Notes: generated by a model from the letters alone, not told the origin. 64,000 nucleotides of DNA from Merdivicinus sp050943495 (GCA_050943495.1 JBMNPH010000009.1:1-64000), one strand, 5' to 3'. Shown: positions 8,804 through 17,722, counted from the stretch's first letter. Numbers and translations: made by a program.

Positions 8804-9952
8804 TTGCAGCTGAAACTTTCCTATAAACCCGCTCACATCTCGGCAGCGGTCTTTCTACTTGTCATTTTTTTAATGCCCATTCTCATTTTTGCTGTCCCAA
8901 AATCCAAGTTTTTGGAAGACGAAAACAAAGAACGTGCCGATTTCCCCGCCCTTAATATGCGGACTGTCTTTGATAAAAGTTTTATGCAGGATTTTGAGGA
9001 TTATGCTGCCGATGCTTTTCCTCTCCGTTCTGATTGGATTGGTCTCCAAACTCGTGTCTTACTCGCACTCGGTCAGAAGGAAGTCAACGGCATTTATATC
9101 CTTCCCGACCGCCTTCTCCCCCACCTGGAGGAACCAGATCCTCAGACGATTGTTCACTCCGTTCAGGCCATCAACGAATTTTCCACCCGCTTCAGCGGTA
9201 CTACTTATCTGATGCTGATTCCTACTGCTACTGAAATTTACCGCAGTGAGCTTCCGACCGGCGCCTCGGCTCTGCAAGAAAAAGAAATTATTGATCAGGT
9301 CTCCTCTCAGGTGAAAAATGTGACCACAATTGACGTCTATTCCTCTCTGACCGCAAACCGTGACAGCAATATTTACTATCGTTCCGATCATCACTGGACT
9401 TCCCGAGGGGCCTACCTGGGTTATAGTGCCCTCGGCAGCCAGCTTGGATTTACTGCCGTTCCTATGGATCTGTTTAATGTTGAACACGCCAGCCATAACT
9501 TCCGCGGATCTTCCTACAGCAAGGTTATCTATTCTGGTGTCGAAGCGGATACCATTGACTTGTATGAATATCCTGCCGGTCCCAAGGTTACCAATGTCTC
9601 CATTTTTGATGGTCGCGAATGGTCTTCCCATGATGGACTGTATTTTCGCGAATATCTCACCCAAAAGGATCAGTATTCTGTTTTTCTGGGACAGAATCAG
9701 CCTATTGTCACTATTCGCACCGACGCGCCCAATGAAAACCGCCTCCTCATTTTCAAGGATTCTTATGCGCATTCCCTCGCGCCCTTCCTCGCCCTCCACT
9801 ACAGCGAAATCACCTTGGTCGACCTGCGCTACCTCCGTCAGTCTTTTGAAAACTATGTTGACCTCTCTCGTTACAACCAAGCTCTCTTCTGTTATAATAT
9901 GAAGAACTTTACTGAGGAAGATGTTATCCGCATGGTCAATCTCTCTAAATAA
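8804..9952 (+). CDS. DHHW-family protein, extracytoplasmic partner of the MBOAT acyltransferase
   Basis: A 382-residue protein anchored by one N-terminal membrane segment (about residues 11-28). The extracellular part is related to AlgJ/AlgX-type SGNH acetyltransferases. The name-giving motif appears as YRSDHHWTSRGAY near residue 194, and the conserved LLIFKDSYAHSLAPF segment lies near residue 310. The start is TTG 8804, preceded by GAGGAGG. The codon use becomes AT-richer than upstream genes. A strong terminator follows, so this ends the operon. It probably acts with the MBOAT protein in O-acylation of an envelope polymer. Confidence 0.85.
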   Translation: MQLKLSYKPAHISAAVFLLVIFLMPILIFAVPKSKFLEDENKERADFPALNMRTVFDKSFMQDFEDYAADAFPLRSDWIGLQTRVLLALGQKEVNGIYILPDRLLPHLEEPDPQTIVHSVQAINEFSTRFSGTTYLMLIPTATEIYRSELPTGASALQEKEIIDQVSSQVKNVTTIDVYSSLTANRDSNIYYRSDHHWTSRGAYLGYSALGSQLGFTAVPMDLFNVEHASHNFRGSSYSKVIYSGVEADTIDLYEYPAGPKVTNVSIFDGREWSSHDGLYFREYLTQKDQYSVFLGQNQPIVTIRTDAPNENRLLIFKDSYAHSLAPFLALHYSEITLVDLRYLRQSFENYVDLSRYNQALFCYNMKNFTEEDVIRMVNLSK

Positions 9953-9956
9953 CACC

Positions 9957-9997
9957 AAAACCCCGCCGGAATCATCATCCGACGGGGTTTTATTTTT
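9957..9997. terminator. Rho-independent terminator between DHHW gene and flavodoxin gene
   Basis: The stem AACCCCGCCGGA pairs with TCCGACGGGGTT (one mismatch) around a short loop, followed by TTTATTTTTTATTTT. A-runs on the other side make it usable by the convergent flavodoxin gene as well. Confidence 0.9.
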
Positions 9998-10013
9998 TAT
10001 TTTATAGGAACGC

Positions 10014-10448
10014 TTATTCCAAATGTTCAAACAGTCCCTTAGCAATATTGGTAGAGAACTCATTTGCTTTCTTAATATCTGCATCGGTCAGTTTGCCGTA
10101 ACCGAACAGACCCTTGCTTACTTTCAATTCCAAGGTGCCGGCAATTGCCACATTGTTAGCCTTAAAAATTTCTTCCAGTTCCGGAACACCTTTGTTGCCA
10201 GAAGAAGAAAGTGAAATAATCGCTACATTTGAAGCACGTTCCGGCTTCAAATCCTTACAGAAATCTACCAGTTGCTTGGCAGGTGCAGAATAGTTATCAT
10301 ACACAATAATTACCAGCTTCTGGCCTTCACAGGGATATGCGGGCGGAATCTGGTCACATTTGCATTTAAATGTTCTGCCCACTGCGGTTGCGAGCGGCTC
10401 TGCATTGCCCTTGCCGTTTTTGGAGAAATAGAGTACCTGCATTTTCAT
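10014..10448 (-). CDS. Flavodoxin-like protein
   Basis: The 144-residue protein has a flavodoxin-like fold, beginning MKMQVLYFSKNGKGNAEPLA, where the FMN phosphate loop is expected, with alternating strand and helix segments (KLVIIVYDNY, NVAIISLSSSGN). It probably carries electrons or binds FMN. The phosphate-binding loop is not the classical T/SxTGxT, so flavin binding is inferred. The start has GAAAGGA upstream, and a consensus promoter lies at 10537-10565. It is a single-gene unit convergent with the preceding operon. Confidence 0.78.
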   Translation of the reverse strand: MKMQVLYFSKNGKGNAEPLATAVGRTFKCKCDQIPPAYPCEGQKLVIIVYDNYSAPAKQLVDFCKDLKPERASNVAIISLSSSGNKGVPELEEIFKANNVAIAGTLELKVSKGLFGYGKLTDADIKKANEFSTNIAKGLFEHLE

Positions 10449-10536
10449 AATTGTCTCGATCCTTTCAATCCGATATTCGTTCTGTACTCTCCTCTTTGTT
10501 TTTTGGATACTTACAGAATTTTATTCAACATTATTC

Positions 10537-10565
10537 ATTGTAACACGAATTTATCCGTTTGTCAA
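10537..10565 (-). promoter_or_regulatory. Sigma-A-type promoter for the flavodoxin gene
   Basis: On the minus strand, TTGACA (10565-10560), 17 bases, then TACAAT (10542-10537) preceded by TGT (extended -10). Confidence 0.85.
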
Positions 10566-10723
10566 AAATAATCTGTAAACAATTGATGAATTTGCGTAAA
10601 AAGCAAAAAAATAGCCCCCTATTTTGTGCAAAACGCTTACTGTTTCGAAACCTGTTCCATTCTTATCTGCTTTCTGGATGAATACAATACGCAAAATTTT
10701 ACATAATTATCCCCAAATATCTC

Positions 10724-10752
10724 TTGCTATTTCTAGCTTTTTTCGATATAAT
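10724..10752 (+). promoter_or_regulatory. Sigma-A-type promoter for the PPK2 gene
   Basis: TTGCTA (10724-10729), 17-base spacer, TATAAT (10747-10752). The 5' untranslated region would be about 45 nt, ending with GGGAGTG before ATG 10803. Confidence 0.8.
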
Positions 10753-10802
10753 TTTAAAAAAAGAAAGAATTGTTTTATACAATTTAGAATGGGAGTGAAC
10801 TT

Positions 10803-12284
10803 ATGCTGGAACAGATGTTACCTCGTCCTGAAGGAGAAAAATCCTTCATAAAAGCCGAAATTGAAGCACTCAAAAAACGCCTGTCTTCTCAGCAGCAATT
10901 GATCAAACAAGCAAAATTACCTGTGGTCGTCCTGATAGAAGGCTGGGGCGCATCTGGAAAAGGAAGCCTTCTTCGTGATGTAATCTTGAACATTGATCCT
11001 CGTTCCTTTACGGTCTACTCCATTACTCCGCCCACCGATGATGAAAAACGTCGTCCATTTCTCTGGCGCTATTTTCAAAAAATTCCGGAAACCGGCCAAT
11101 TTGTTTTTTTTGACTCAGGCTGGTATGGCGAAACCGTCAAAAATGTGATGTTCGATGAATTGAGCGGTCGTGATTACCGCCAGCGCATTCAAAGCATCAA
11201 CGCCTTTGAACGTCAGCTTACCGACAACGGTTATTTAGTTATCAAATTCTTCCTCCATATTCCCAAAAAAGTTCAGGACAAGCGGTTCCGAAAACTACTT
11301 CATTCCAAAAATACGGAATGGCGCGTTTCTGCCTTAGACCGGCATGAAAATAAAAATTATAAGTTCTATGCAACTGCATGGGATAAACTTTTAGACAAAA
11401 CCAATGAATCCTATGCTCCCTGGCATATTATCGACGGCACCGGCGAACGTTCCAAACGTCTCCAGGTCTACCGCGTCCTGACCGATGCCATTCAGCAGGC
11501 TATCGATGGTAAGCTGCCTAAAAATAATCTTCCGGAGGTCGAATTTCCTCTGATTCCCATGCCCTTGCTCAATCAAATTTCTCTCAATCAACAGGTCGAC
11601 GAGGCGGATTATCGGATTCAACTAAAGGAGGCGCAATCTCGTCTCCAAGATCTTCATAACCGCATATACCGCCGTAAAATTCCGGTTATCCTGGTCTATG
11701 AGGGTTGGGATGCCGCCGGAAAAGGCGGAAATATTAAGCGGATTGCCGCCGCGCTTGACCCCCGCGGATACGAAGTGGTTCCGGTTGCCGCTCCGGATAA
11801 GCATGAGATTTCTCGCCACTATCTCTGGCGTTTCTGGAACCGCGTCCCCAAAACCGGCCACATCACCATCTTCGACCGGAGCTGGTATGGCCGCGTCATG
11901 GTGGAACGCATCGAGGGATTCTGCTCAGAGGCCGACTGGAAACGTGCCTATCAGGAAATGAATGAATTTGAACAGGAGCTCCACACCTGGGGCGCGGTTA
12001 TCCTCAAATTCTGGATCCATATCGATAAGGATACCCAGCTCGCCCGTTTTACCGAGCGGCAGAATACCCCCGAAAAACAATGGAAAATTACCGACGAAGA
12101 CTGGCGCAATCGTGAAAAATGGGATCAATACGAGATTGCTGTCAACGAAATGCTTCAGAAAACCTCAACCGAATTTGCCCCTTGGCATATCATTGAATCC
12201 ACTGACAAACGCTATGCGCGCCTCAAGGTTCTTCGCATCCTGATTGACGCCCTCGAACAGGCGCTTGACGAAAAAGAAGACTAA
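10803..12284 (+). CDS. pap: Polyphosphate kinase 2 family, two fused domains (polyphosphate:AMP phosphotransferase type)
   Basis: The 493-residue protein is a tandem of two PPK2 domains. Domain 1 has Walker A EGWGASGKGS near residue 45 and FFDSGWYGE. Domain 2 has EGWDAAGKGGNIKR near residue 299 and IFDRSWYGRVMVER. The two-domain class moves phosphate between polyphosphate and AMP/ADP. The arginine of the FDRSWY motif is replaced in domain 1, so domain 2 is probably the catalytic one. It is transcribed alone from its own promoter and closed by a terminator. AMP preference is inferred from architecture. Confidence 0.88.
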   Translation: MLEQMLPRPEGEKSFIKAEIEALKKRLSSQQQLIKQAKLPVVVLIEGWGASGKGSLLRDVILNIDPRSFTVYSITPPTDDEKRRPFLWRYFQKIPETGQFVFFDSGWYGETVKNVMFDELSGRDYRQRIQSINAFERQLTDNGYLVIKFFLHIPKKVQDKRFRKLLHSKNTEWRVSALDRHENKNYKFYATAWDKLLDKTNESYAPWHIIDGTGERSKRLQVYRVLTDAIQQAIDGKLPKNNLPEVEFPLIPMPLLNQISLNQQVDEADYRIQLKEAQSRLQDLHNRIYRRKIPVILVYEGWDAAGKGGNIKRIAAALDPRGYEVVPVAAPDKHEISRHYLWRFWNRVPKTGHITIFDRSWYGRVMVERIEGFCSEADWKRAYQEMNEFEQELHTWGAVILKFWIHIDKDTQLARFTERQNTPEKQWKITDEDWRNREKWDQYEIAVNEMLQKTSTEFAPWHIIESTDKRYARLKVLRILIDALEQALDEKED

Positions 12285-12287
12285 TCC

Positions 12288-12328
12288 AAAAACGGATGGG
12301 ACATCTTTCTGCCCCATCCGTTTTTTCT
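12288..12328. terminator. Terminator between PPK2 gene and HAD gene
   Basis: The stem AAACGGATGGG / CCCATCCGTTT is followed by a T-run on the plus strand. The A-run on the left lets it serve the convergent HAD operon. Confidence 0.88.
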
Positions 12329-12371
12329 TTGCGGTTTTCCACATTTCAGCGTTCATAATGTGAAAAACTCA

Positions 12372-13181
12372 TCATTTCCAATTTCCGATCGCACGTCCCA
12401 CCGCCCCGATGTCCGTTTCGATCAGCACATGAGTCGCCGCCCGTTTCAGTTCCTCCACTGCGCCCGCAACAGCACAGCTTTCATCCGCCGCCTCAAACAG
12501 CGGGAGATCATTGTAATTGTCCCCGAAGCAGACAACGCGGTCAAAATGATAATACTCCCTGAGAAAGCGCACGCCTGCCGCCTTGGAAGCTGTTTCATCA
12601 TAAATTTCCACGTACCAGCTGTCCGGCATATGGACATCCCGATACCGATACACCCGCAGACCTGCCACCGCTTTCAACGCAGCCGCAAGCTGCCCCGTCC
12701 GTTCCTCGGTGTCAATGACGCAGTAGAATACCCGGCACGCCTCCTCCGGCGCCTTCCCCTGCCGGAACGTTTTATACGGCTTATTCATCCGCGACTCCCG
12801 GAACATCCGCTGACTCAATGACTCGGGATTTTCATAGTAGACATCCAGATGATTCCCCCGCACGGTATACAGAAATCCGCCCATTCCGATCTGATCCAGC
12901 ACCTGCTGTACCGCATGGGCTTTCTCGGGCGCCAGCACCTGAAGCCGCAGGTATTCCTGCCGCGAAAAGTCAAAAATTCCCGCGCCGTTCATCACAATTG
13001 CCGGCAAAGTTCCTTGGATAGGAGAGAGAATTTCCCCTACCGTCGCCGGTGTGCGCGCTGTCGCGACCGAAAAGCCGTCTCCCCGCGCAATAGCTGCCTG
13101 AATCCCGGCAACACTGTCCGGCGGAATAGTCAGCCTGCTGTCAATGAGGGTTCCGTCCAGATCTGAAAGAAACAGCGTCAT
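12372..13181 (-). CDS. Cof-type HAD-superfamily phosphatase
   Basis: A 269-residue HAD hydrolase of the IIB (Cof) class. Motif I is FLSDLDGTLID at the N-terminus, motif II lies in SVATARTP, and motif III/IV is VVCFGDNYNDLPLFEAAD near the C-terminus, with a C2-type cap between. Substrates of the group are small phosphosugars, nucleotides or flavin precursors; which one applies here cannot be told. ATG 13181 is chosen because it overlaps the cimA stop (ATGA) and has GGGAGGG upstream. Confidence 0.85.
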   Translation of the reverse strand: MTLFLSDLDGTLIDSRLTIPPDSVAGIQAAIARGDGFSVATARTPATVGEILSPIQGTLPAIVMNGAGIFDFSRQEYLRLQVLAPEKAHAVQQVLDQIGMGGFLYTVRGNHLDVYYENPESLSQRMFRESRMNKPYKTFRQGKAPEEACRVFYCVIDTEERTGQLAAALKAVAGLRVYRYRDVHMPDSWYVEIYDETASKAAGVRFLREYYHFDRVVCFGDNYNDLPLFEAADESCAVAGAVEELKRAATHVLIETDIGAVGRAIGNWK

Positions 13182-14755
13182 TTCTGTCCCTCCCGCATTT
13201 TCTGCTCCATCCATAGCTTATATTCCACGGCGTCCACACACGCCTGCAAGCTCGCTTGGATAATGTCTCGGGATACACCCACCGTCGTCCAGACGTCCTT
13301 GCCGTCGGTACTCTCCACCAATACCCGTACCTTCGCCGCTGTGGCGTCCTGCGGTTCGATTACGCGCACCTTATAGTCAATCAGGCGTACATCCTCAATG
13401 CTGGGATAGAACCTTCCTACAGCCTTGCGGAGGGCGCAGTCCAGCGCATGCACCGGACCTTCCCCTTCTCCGCCGCCGATTTCGCAGTTCTCTCCGACCC
13501 GCACCTTGACAACTGCCGAGGATCCGTTTCCGGTACCCTCCCAGTTTCCGCGCTGTTCTCCGATTGTCCGGGAATAAATGACCTCAAAATATGGCGCCAA
13601 CTTGTGTTTGCGGTGCAGGATGAGCAATTGCAGGCTCGCGGAAGCATATTCATACTGGAATCCTTCATGTTCCTGTTCCTTGACCATTTGTACAATTTCC
13701 GCCGCTTCCGCATGATGGGGATCATCCCCTACCATGCCGGCCACCGCTGCCCGGCCCGATACCTCGGAAATCAACAAGCTGCGGCTGTTCCCTACCAATG
13801 CTGGATCAATATGTTCAAAGGAAGACGGCACCTTTTTGACGCCGTCAATATGCATGCCACCCTTGTGGGCAAAGGCGCTTTTTCCCACATACGGCATCCC
13901 ATTGTCCGGAACAATATTGGAGGCCTCACCCACCGCACGCACACACCGCGTCAGATTCTCCATCTGTTCCGGCGGAATGCAGTCGTATCCCATTTTGAGC
14001 TGCAAGGAGGGGATCAAAGCCGACAAGTTCGCATTCCCACATCGTTCGCCAAATCCCAGCAGGGTTCCCTGCACCTGTACGGCGCCCGCCTGTACTGCCA
14101 TCAGGCTGTTTGCTACCGCACAGCCGATGTCGTTGTGGCAATGGATTCCAACCGGAACTTCCACCGCCTGACAGACGCTCTGCACCCCTTGGTAAATGTC
14201 ATGCGGAAGGGTCCCGCCGTTTGTGTCGCAGAGAATGACGCAGGCTGCACCCGCATGCGCAGCTGTCCGCACCACCTGCATCGCATATGCCGGATCCTCC
14301 CGATATCCGTCAAAATAATGCTCGGCGTCAAAGAATACCGTCCGCCCGTTTGCCGCCAGAAATCGGATACTGTCCTCGATCATCCGCAGGTTTTCCTCCC
14401 GGCTCGTTCGCAGCACCTGCTCAACATGAAAGGCCGATGCCTTCCCGAATATCGCCACCACCTCGGTGCGGGCCGACAGCAATGCATCCAGTCCCGCATC
14501 CTCTGCTGCATGGCTTCCCGGCCTCCGCGTCGATCCGAATGCCACCAGCTTCGCATGCTTCAGCGCAATATGGGAGGCTTTCTCAAAAAATTCCCGATCT
14601 TTCGGATTCGATGACGGATTTCCCGCCTCAATGTAAGGAATCCCCAATCCATCCAGCAGTTTCAGAATATTCAGCTTGTCATTTACCGAAAAACTGATGC
14701 TTTCTCCCTGCGCGCCGTCCCGCAGGGTCGAATCAAACACAAACAAACGGTCCAT
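13178..14755 (-). CDS. cimA: (R)-citramalate synthase
   Basis: The enzyme condenses pyruvate with acetyl-CoA to citramalate, giving a threonine-independent route to 2-oxobutyrate and isoleucine. The 525 residues show the DRE-TIM barrel with STLRDGAQGE at the start, FFDAEHYFDGY, CDTNGGTLP and the metal-binding HCHNDIGCAV. A C-terminal LeuA-type allosteric domain follows (about 390-525, WTTVGVSRDIIQASLQA). The length and FDAEHYFDGY segment favour CimA over isopropylmalate or homocitrate synthase. ATG 14755 is preferred over upstream in-frame ATGs, with GGAGGGG upstream. It complements ilvBN at the window start. Confidence 0.9.
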   Translation of the reverse strand: MDRLFVFDSTLRDGAQGESISFSVNDKLNILKLLDGLGIPYIEAGNPSSNPKDREFFEKASHIALKHAKLVAFGSTRRPGSHAAEDAGLDALLSARTEVVAIFGKASAFHVEQVLRTSREENLRMIEDSIRFLAANGRTVFFDAEHYFDGYREDPAYAMQVVRTAAHAGAACVILCDTNGGTLPHDIYQGVQSVCQAVEVPVGIHCHNDIGCAVANSLMAVQAGAVQVQGTLLGFGERCGNANLSALIPSLQLKMGYDCIPPEQMENLTRCVRAVGEASNIVPDNGMPYVGKSAFAHKGGMHIDGVKKVPSSFEHIDPALVGNSRSLLISEVSGRAAVAGMVGDDPHHAEAAEIVQMVKEQEHEGFQYEYASASLQLLILHRKHKLAPYFEVIYSRTIGEQRGNWEGTGNGSSAVVKVRVGENCEIGGGEGEGPVHALDCALRKAVGRFYPSIEDVRLIDYKVRVIEPQDATAAKVRVLVESTDGKDVWTTVGVSRDIIQASLQACVDAVEYKLWMEQKMREGQK

Positions 14756-14852
14756 CCGGGCCCTTCCCCTCCATTTTCCAGACATCCGCAAGAAGCCGAA
14801 GCCAGCTGTGTTTTACAGCGCCGGCTCCGGCTCCCGAAACATTTTTCCGATT

Positions 14853-15263
14853 TTATTTGATGAATGCGGTGACCGATTCCGGCAATTCCTCGCGGTCTGC
14901 GGAAATCGTGAACACAATATTGACATTGCGATCGCCAACCGATTTGTTGAGCTTCTGGAGGAATTTGCCCAGCTTGTCATAATCGCGGCCGCCAATGCGC
15001 AGCGTCGAGTCGATAAACATATCGGTAATATCAAAGTTGCCTGCCAGCACGCCGGTCAGGAATCCGTAAAATTCCTCGTAGCCTTCGATCTCATCTTTGG
15101 ATGTCTCCATCAGACGGACAGAGGAGGGAATGTCATAGGTGAGTTTCGGCACCTTCTCGATGCAGACAACGTTGCCGCTTGAAGCTTTCTCTGCTGCTGC
15201 GACCATGTCCAGAAGCACCTTGGTTTTGCCGGTTCCTTTTTTGCCTACGATCAGAGTAATCAT
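14853..15263 (-). CDS. Small P-loop ATP-binding protein
   Basis: A 136-residue protein with an N-terminal Walker A, VGKKGTGKTKVLLD. The likely Walker B-type strand is ITDMFIDSTLRIGG near residue 85, and a later strand reads VNIVFTISAD. It resembles stripped-down RecA/ABC-like ATPases often annotated as hypothetical in Clostridia. RBS GGAGG precedes ATG 15263. It lies 50 bp downstream of pgi and is probably co-transcribed. An imperfect GC-rich hairpin after the stop (about 14797-14838) may terminate it. The role is unknown. Confidence 0.75.
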   Translation of the reverse strand: MITLIVGKKGTGKTKVLLDMVAAAEKASSGNVVCIEKVPKLTYDIPSSVRLMETSKDEIEGYEEFYGFLTGVLAGNFDITDMFIDSTLRIGGRDYDKLGKFLQKLNKSVGDRNVNIVFTISADREELPESVTAFIK

Positions 15264-15313
15264 ACTGTTACCTCCATTTTATGATATATTTTTGCTTGGA
15301 TGTTTGGGTGAAT

Positions 15314-16654
15314 TTATTTCGAGATTCTCGCTTCCAGATCGGCTTTGCGATCCTCATAGCCGGGTTTGCCGAGCAGAGCGAACATGTTTTTCTTATATCC
15401 CTCAACGCCGGGCTGATCGAACGGGTTAACTCCGAGCAGATATCCCGAAATTGCACAGGCTTTTTCGAAGAAATAAACCATGTAGCCGAACTCATACTCA
15501 TTGATTTCCGGAATCTCCAATACAACCGCCGGAACGCCTCCCTCGGTATGCGCCAAAATTGTCGCTTCCATTACCTTGCGGTTGACGTTGGACATATTCT
15601 GGTCGGACAGGAAATTCAGACCGTCCAGATTTTCGGGATCCGCTTCGATAAAGAAGTCCTGTTTCGGCTTCTTGATGTCGATAAAGGTCTCGAACATGAT
15701 GCGGGATCCGTCCTGAATGAACTGTCCCAGCGAATGCAGGTCGGTCGAGAAGATGACGGAAGAAGGATACAGACCCTTGTTGTCCTTGCCTTCACTCTCG
15801 CCGTAAAGCTGCTTGTACCACTCTGCCATCATTGCATAGCAGGGATCGAAGCTCGCCATAATTTCCACGGCTTTGCCCTTTTGATACAGTGCAAACCGAG
15901 TTGCCGCATACTGGTAGCATTCATTGGAAGCAAGATCAGGACACATATATGCATCCTGCGCCGCTTTGGCGCCTTCCATGATCTTGGTAATGTCACAGCC
16001 TGCCGCCGCAATCGGAAGCAATCCCACTGCAGTCAGAACCGAAAACCGGCCGCCGACATCATCCGGTACTACAAAAGTTGCATAACCTTCGCGGTCTGCC
16101 AGTTCCTTCAGGGTTCCACGCGCCTTATCGGTCGTGCAGTAGATGCGCTCCTTTGCGCCTTCCCGACCGTATTTCTTCTCAAGCAGCGATTTGAATACCC
16201 GGAATGCCAGCGCAGGTTCGGTCGTCGTGCCCGATTTGGAAATGACATTGACGGCGATATCCCGACCCTCACAAATAGAGAGCAATTCCTGCAGATAGGA
16301 CGGGCTCACGCTATTGCCGGCGAAATAAATGTCCGGCGTATCCTTTTTCAGGTTGTTGTAAAGCTGAGACTTCAACAGCTCAATTGCCGCCCGGGCGCCC
16401 AGATAGGAACCGCCAATTCCGATGACAATCAAGACATCTGCCTGTTTGCGGATCTTTTCCGCTGCCTGCTGAATGCGGGCAAATTCCTCTTTATCATAAT
16501 TGGTGGGAAGTTCCACCCAGCCCAGGAAATCATTTCCCAGTCCGGTGCCGTTATGCAGGGTATCATGTGCATTCCGAACCGCGCCGCTGAGTGCGCCCAG
16601 TTCGTGCTCTGCCATGAATCCCTTCAGATAACTCCCGTTAAAATGTATGGCCAT
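15314..16654 (-). CDS. pgi: Glucose-6-phosphate isomerase
   Basis: The glycolytic enzyme interconverts glucose 6-phosphate and fructose 6-phosphate in the cytoplasm. The 446-residue length matches the short bacterial form. Visible signatures are VIGIGGSYLGARAA (sugar-phosphate loop), VISKSGTTTEPALAFR, and the C-terminal GVNPFDQPGVEGYKKNM carrying the catalytic region. GGGAGG precedes ATG 16654. A promoter is visible at 16696-16724, and the small P-loop gene follows in the same transcript. Confidence 0.96.
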   Translation of the reverse strand: MAIHFNGSYLKGFMAEHELGALSGAVRNAHDTLHNGTGLGNDFLGWVELPTNYDKEEFARIQQAAEKIRKQADVLIVIGIGGSYLGARAAIELLKSQLYNNLKKDTPDIYFAGNSVSPSYLQELLSICEGRDIAVNVISKSGTTTEPALAFRVFKSLLEKKYGREGAKERIYCTTDKARGTLKELADREGYATFVVPDDVGGRFSVLTAVGLLPIAAAGCDITKIMEGAKAAQDAYMCPDLASNECYQYAATRFALYQKGKAVEIMASFDPCYAMMAEWYKQLYGESEGKDNKGLYPSSVIFSTDLHSLGQFIQDGSRIMFETFIDIKKPKQDFFIEADPENLDGLNFLSDQNMSNVNRKVMEATILAHTEGGVPAVVLEIPEINEYEFGYMVYFFEKACAISGYLLGVNPFDQPGVEGYKKNMFALLGKPGYEDRKADLEARISK

Positions 16655-16695
16655 CCAAGATTCCTCCCAATATCATATTCTCTTGTGATGTTCTT

Positions 16696-16724
16696 ATTGT
16701 ACTACAAACGAGCATGCAATTCAA
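16696..16724 (-). promoter_or_regulatory. Sigma-A-type promoter for pgi
   Basis: On the minus strand, TTGAAT (16724-16719), 17 bases, TACAAT (16701-16696); about 35 nt to the start codon. Confidence 0.7.
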
Positions 16725-16774
16725 CTGTTTTTTATGAATTTTGTTAAAAATATGCAAGAACTTTTGCAGTTTTA

Positions 16775-17476
16775 CTAGCAATTGTTTCCTTCTTCGGTCG
16801 AAAGAAGTTGAAAAAGGCCGGAAATTTCCCATGTGACAAAACGATCCGGCGGCAGCGGCTTCCGGCTGGGGTTATACCAACAGGTATCAATACCGGCTGC
16901 ATATCCTCCCGCCATATCCGAGGTCAGTGAATCCCCAACCATCAGCACGTTCGATTTGGGTGGATTTCCAATCTGCTTCAGCACATATTCGAAATATACC
17001 GAACTCGGCTTCTCGGCGCCCGCCTCCTCCGAAACAAAAATCTCCTGGATATACGGAGCAATTTCGGAGTCCCGCAGACGCTTCTTCTGCACCCTTGTAA
17101 TGCCATTCGTCGCCAAATACAGGCTCGCCCGTTCGGAAAGTTTCCGACAGACCTCCGCGGCTCCCTCAAACAGGAAATTCCCTTCCGCCAGACGGTCCAA
17201 ATACGCCTCATTCCAACGGACGCCGTCTCCTGTCATCCCCTGCTTCTCCAAAAAAACGCCGAACCGACGCTGCTGCAGCTGCGGTTTGGTCAACTCGCCA
17301 CGTTCCAGGGCTTTCCACATCGCGCTATTAATCGCGTTGTAACACGCATACGCCGCCTCCGTACAGGCTTCCCCCGTCATTGCCTCAAAGGTCTTTTGAA
17401 ACGCATGACGCTCTGCCTTTTGGAAATCAAACAGCGTATCATCCGCGTCCAGCAGATAGATCGGATACTGTTTCAT
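16775..17476 (-). CDS. yjjG: YjjG-family HAD nucleotidase
   Basis: The 233-residue protein begins YPIYLLDADDTLFDFQKAE, the DxDxT HAD motif in the form typical of YjjG. A helical cap follows, then YLATNGITRVQKKRL, KPSSVYFEYVLKQIG and VLMVGDSLTSDMAGG. YjjG dephosphorylates non-canonical pyrimidine nucleotides as house-cleaning. It shares a promoter with the 36-codon gene just upstream (14 bp gap). Confidence 0.85.
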   Translation of the reverse strand: MKQYPIYLLDADDTLFDFQKAERHAFQKTFEAMTGEACTEAAYACYNAINSAMWKALERGELTKPQLQQRRFGVFLEKQGMTGDGVRWNEAYLDRLAEGNFLFEGAAEVCRKLSERASLYLATNGITRVQKKRLRDSEIAPYIQEIFVSEEAGAEKPSSVYFEYVLKQIGNPPKSNVLMVGDSLTSDMAGGYAAGIDTCWYNPSRKPLPPDRFVTWEISGLFQLLSTEEGNNC

Positions 17477-17490
17477 CTTCCGCCTCCTGC

Positions 17491-17601
17491 CTAAAAGCCC
17501 ATCAATGCCGGAATGCTCGTTGCCAGCACTCCCACTGCCATCAGAACGGCAAGGACGATGCTCACCGCCCGCATGATCTGTTTGCGTTTTCGTTCTTTCA
17601 T
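17491..17601 (-). CDS. Single-pass small membrane protein, 36 residues
   Basis: This short gene is supported by AAGGAG 8 bases before its ATG at 17601 and by a consensus promoter directly upstream. The product begins MKERKRKQIMRAVSIVLAVL: a basic N-terminus and one hydrophobic segment (about residues 10-34), with the C-terminus predicted outside. The layout recalls Prli42/DUF4044-type Firmicute microproteins, but no homology is claimed. It is the first gene of the unit with yjjG. Confidence 0.72.
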   Translation of the reverse strand: MKERKRKQIMRAVSIVLAVLMAVGVLATSIPALMGF

Positions 17602-17633
17602 GCCGGTTCTCCTTTACCGAGTTTGTATCTTAT

Positions 17634-17662
17634 ATTATACACTGCTAATTTACTCTTGGCAA
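17634..17662 (-). promoter_or_regulatory. Sigma-A-type promoter for the 36-residue protein and yjjG
   Basis: On the minus strand, TTGCCA (17662-17657), 17 bases, TATAAT (17639-17634). Confidence 0.83.
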
Positions 17663-17683
17663 GAGATACTTTGTGAACAGACA

Positions 17684-17717
17684 AAAACACCCGCTTCTTT
17701 TCGAAGCAGGTGTTTCA
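17684..17717 (-). terminator. Terminator of the ribosomal-protein cluster, after rplQ
   Basis: Read on the minus strand, the stem ACACCTGCTTC / GAAGCGGGTGT with a short loop is followed by TTTTTG. It lies 6 bp beyond the rplQ stop. Confidence 0.88.
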
Positions 17718-17722
17718 TTTCG

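Larger units (their letters stand above)
10449..10802. other. AT-rich divergent promoter region (flavodoxin / PPK2)
   Basis: These 354 bp contain no gene. They hold the minus-strand flavodoxin promoter (10537-10565), the plus-strand PPK2 promoter (10724-10752) and AT-rich sequence between them. No clear operator or hairpin was seen. Confidence 0.7.

Noticed and set aside
9059..10084. 341-codon minus-strand frame across the DHHW gene and terminator
   Set aside because: It runs through a strong bidirectional terminator and overlaps the end of the flavodoxin gene; no motif.
15281..16747. 488-codon frame antisense to pgi
   Set aside because: Shadow of a strongly conserved enzyme gene; no start signals.
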